A stretch of DNA of 5,523 bases from Flavipsychrobacter stenotrophus (GTDB taxonomy: Bacteria; Bacteroidota; Bacteroidia; Chitinophagales; Chitinophagaceae). The notes below the pieces were generated by a model. It saw nothing but the letters and a program-made list of their open reading frames with translations, was not told where the DNA came from and searched no databases. A program made the position numbers and the translations under genes. The DNA is taken from positions 1-5,523 of the forward strand of contig CANBQQ010000242.1 of assembly GCA_947371715.1 (NCBI GenBank), given 5' to 3'. Below, one piece after another: positions 4,456 through 5,523 of this stretch (its first letter is position 1; each line of letters starts with the position of its first letter).

Positions 4456-5523
4456 CTACCTCATCACCTGCACTTTGCACACCGGCAATTGCACGTCTTT
4501 GCTATCTGTTTTCAGGTAGTAGATGCCGGTTGGCAGGTTTTGAACATCAATAACTGACAGTGTGCTGTTGAGCGTGCAGCTCATTACCTTTCTACCTAAG
4601 CCATCATAAAGGCCGGCCTGAATAGGGTGACTGAATGAGTAGCCGTTGATCGCTATGTTCAATTGCTCGCGGGCAGGATTAGGGAATACAGACATATTCG
4701 CGCCATTGCTGCTGATGCCTGTAATGCCTGTGTGGTTGGCAAAAGCAGAATCTTCTACAGTGATCACGTTCATGTCATCTATATAGAATCCTGAATAGTT
4801 GACTGCGCCATCGCCTATCATAGAGAACCGTACGTTGATCAATCCGCCCAGGTAGTCGCTCAGGTTCAGCTCTTCCTGCACCCAATCCGGGTGCTGACCA
4901 TCGTATATTGGTTCGTTTGATAGCTGGTTGTTAGTGCCCGGTTTGGTGAACCTGCCACACAATGGCTGCCAGTTGGTGAAGCCCACCGGTGTTGCTTCTA
5001 TAACCATGTAGTCGTAAGACGATTCTATTCCCCAGCGGCAATAGAAATACATAAATGCCTGCTGCGAATGAGTAAGGTCTAATGTGTCGATAAGCTGTAG
5101 TTCTGCAGTTACGTTATCTGCATAATTACTGCAACCACTTGCGCTGCTACCAATAGATGCCGGTGCAGAGAAGTAAACGCTGCTGCAGGTGTTCCAGTCG
5201 GTGGCACTCCAGTTGGTGAGGGTGTTGGTATTTGGTACAGTATTGGTGTTGTACTTGCCGTAGTAAAACTGCACGGTGTCGTGCTGATAATACATGCCAT
5301 TGTACAGTTTAATTTCATACTTAAGTAATGTTCCATTGGGTGTCCCGGTGGCTATAGAGTAGGCCATAGAATCTTTGAACTTTTGCAGAATAGTAGGGTT
5401 GATGTACGTCTGCGGCGCTCCGGTAATGGTAAGGCGGGTATCCAGCGACGTCATCGTTACGGTAAAAGTTGCCGTATCAGGATAGCCGAGCCTTTGCATG
5501 TCATAATGGAAGAAGCCCGTATT
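4456..5523 (-). CDS. T9SS type A sorting domain protein, C-terminal part (probable M14 carboxypeptidase tail)
   Basis: The reading frame is open to the window edge, so this is the last 355 residues of a larger secreted protein; the first ATG in view (5497-5499) is internal. The visible part begins NTGFFHYDMQRLGYPD, followed by a beta-rich domain to about residue 90. Residues 100-255 form a MAM/immune-inhibitor-A-like jelly roll, shown by the WGIESSYDYMVIEA strand pair, EPIYDGQHPDWVQEE and the closing GFYIDDMNV. About 273-355 is a type A sorting domain: a start at MSVFPNPAREQLNI, then LYDGLGRKVM, LPTGIYYLKT and the terminal KVQVMR. Such domains direct cargo through the outer membrane by the T9SS and are then removed or attached to lipopolysaccharide. 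From remembered family architecture, this order of domains fits the tail of Bacteroidota M14 zinc carboxypeptidases, but the catalytic domain is outside the window, so peptidase identity is inferred. Other T9SS-exported peptidases share similar tails. The small membrane protein gene follows 3 bases after its stop. Confidence 0.9.
   Translation of the reverse strand, partial: NTGFFHYDMQRLGYPDTATFTVTMTSLDTRLTITGAPQTYINPTILQKFKDSMAYSIATGTPNGTLLKYEIKLYNGMYYQHDTVQFYYGKYNTNTVPNTNTLTNWSATDWNTCSSVYFSAPASIGSSASGCSNYADNVTAELQLIDTLDLTHSQQAFMYFYCRWGIESSYDYMVIEATPVGFTNWQPLCGRFTKPGTNNQLSNEPIYDGQHPDWVQEELNLSDYLGGLINVRFSMIGDGAVNYSGFYIDDMNVITVEDSAFANHTGITGISSNGANMSVFPNPAREQLNIAINGYSFSHPIQAGLYDGLGRKVMSCTLNSTLSVIDVQNLPTGIYYLKTDSKDVQLPVCKVQVMR

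Noticed and set aside
1..5523. CRISPR arrays, tRNA/rRNA genes, insertion sequences or integrases
   Set aside because: No regularly spaced repeats, no cloverleaf-like or rRNA-like stretch, and no transposase or integrase motifs were seen on either strand.

Overview
The window looks like ordinary chromosome of a member of the Bacteroidota, most likely a Chitinophagaceae-type organism. Three things point there. It has a PorQ-type component of the type IX secretion system (T9SS). It has a secreted protein ending in a T9SS type A sorting domain. Its FabI enoyl-ACP reductase has the sequence style typical of that phylum. Candidate promoters also fit the Bacteroidota -7 consensus (TAnnTTTG), and no Shine-Dalgarno sequences stand out. 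GC is moderate, roughly half in most genes and visibly lower in one.

Layout from left to right. Positions 1-100 are AT-rich and gene-free, with a perfect 18-bp palindrome. Positions 101-1198 (minus) encode a von Willebrand factor A (VWA) protein with an intact metal-binding motif. Positions 1199-1446 form a divergent intergenic region. Positions 1447-1845 (plus) encode a GxxExxY protein with a PD-(D/E)XK nuclease-like core, the only plus-strand gene and the most AT-rich. Positions 1934-3061 (minus) encode PorQ, an outer-membrane beta-barrel protein of the T9SS, converging on the GxxExxY gene. Positions 3197-4021 (minus) encode FabI. A strong 12-bp hairpin and a candidate porQ promoter lie between fabI and porQ, so the two are probably separate transcripts. 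Positions 4132-4452 (minus) encode a small membrane protein of unknown function that starts 3 bases after the stop codon of the upstream gene. Positions 4456-5523 (minus) hold the C-terminal part of a large secreted T9SS substrate, cut by the window edge and probably the tail of an M14-type zinc carboxypeptidase.

Functionally, PorQ and the sorting-domain protein belong to the same export route: the cargo crosses the outer membrane through the T9SS, of which PorQ is an accessory barrel. FabI is a housekeeping fatty-acid synthesis enzyme. The VWA protein belongs to a class that normally works with a MoxR/ChlI-like AAA+ ATPase, but no such partner is inside the window. I do not see a previously undescribed multi-gene system here. 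The items most worth following are the uncharacterised small membrane protein coupled to the T9SS cargo, the AT-rich GxxExxY gene, the VWA protein's missing partner, and several well-formed palindromes and hairpins.
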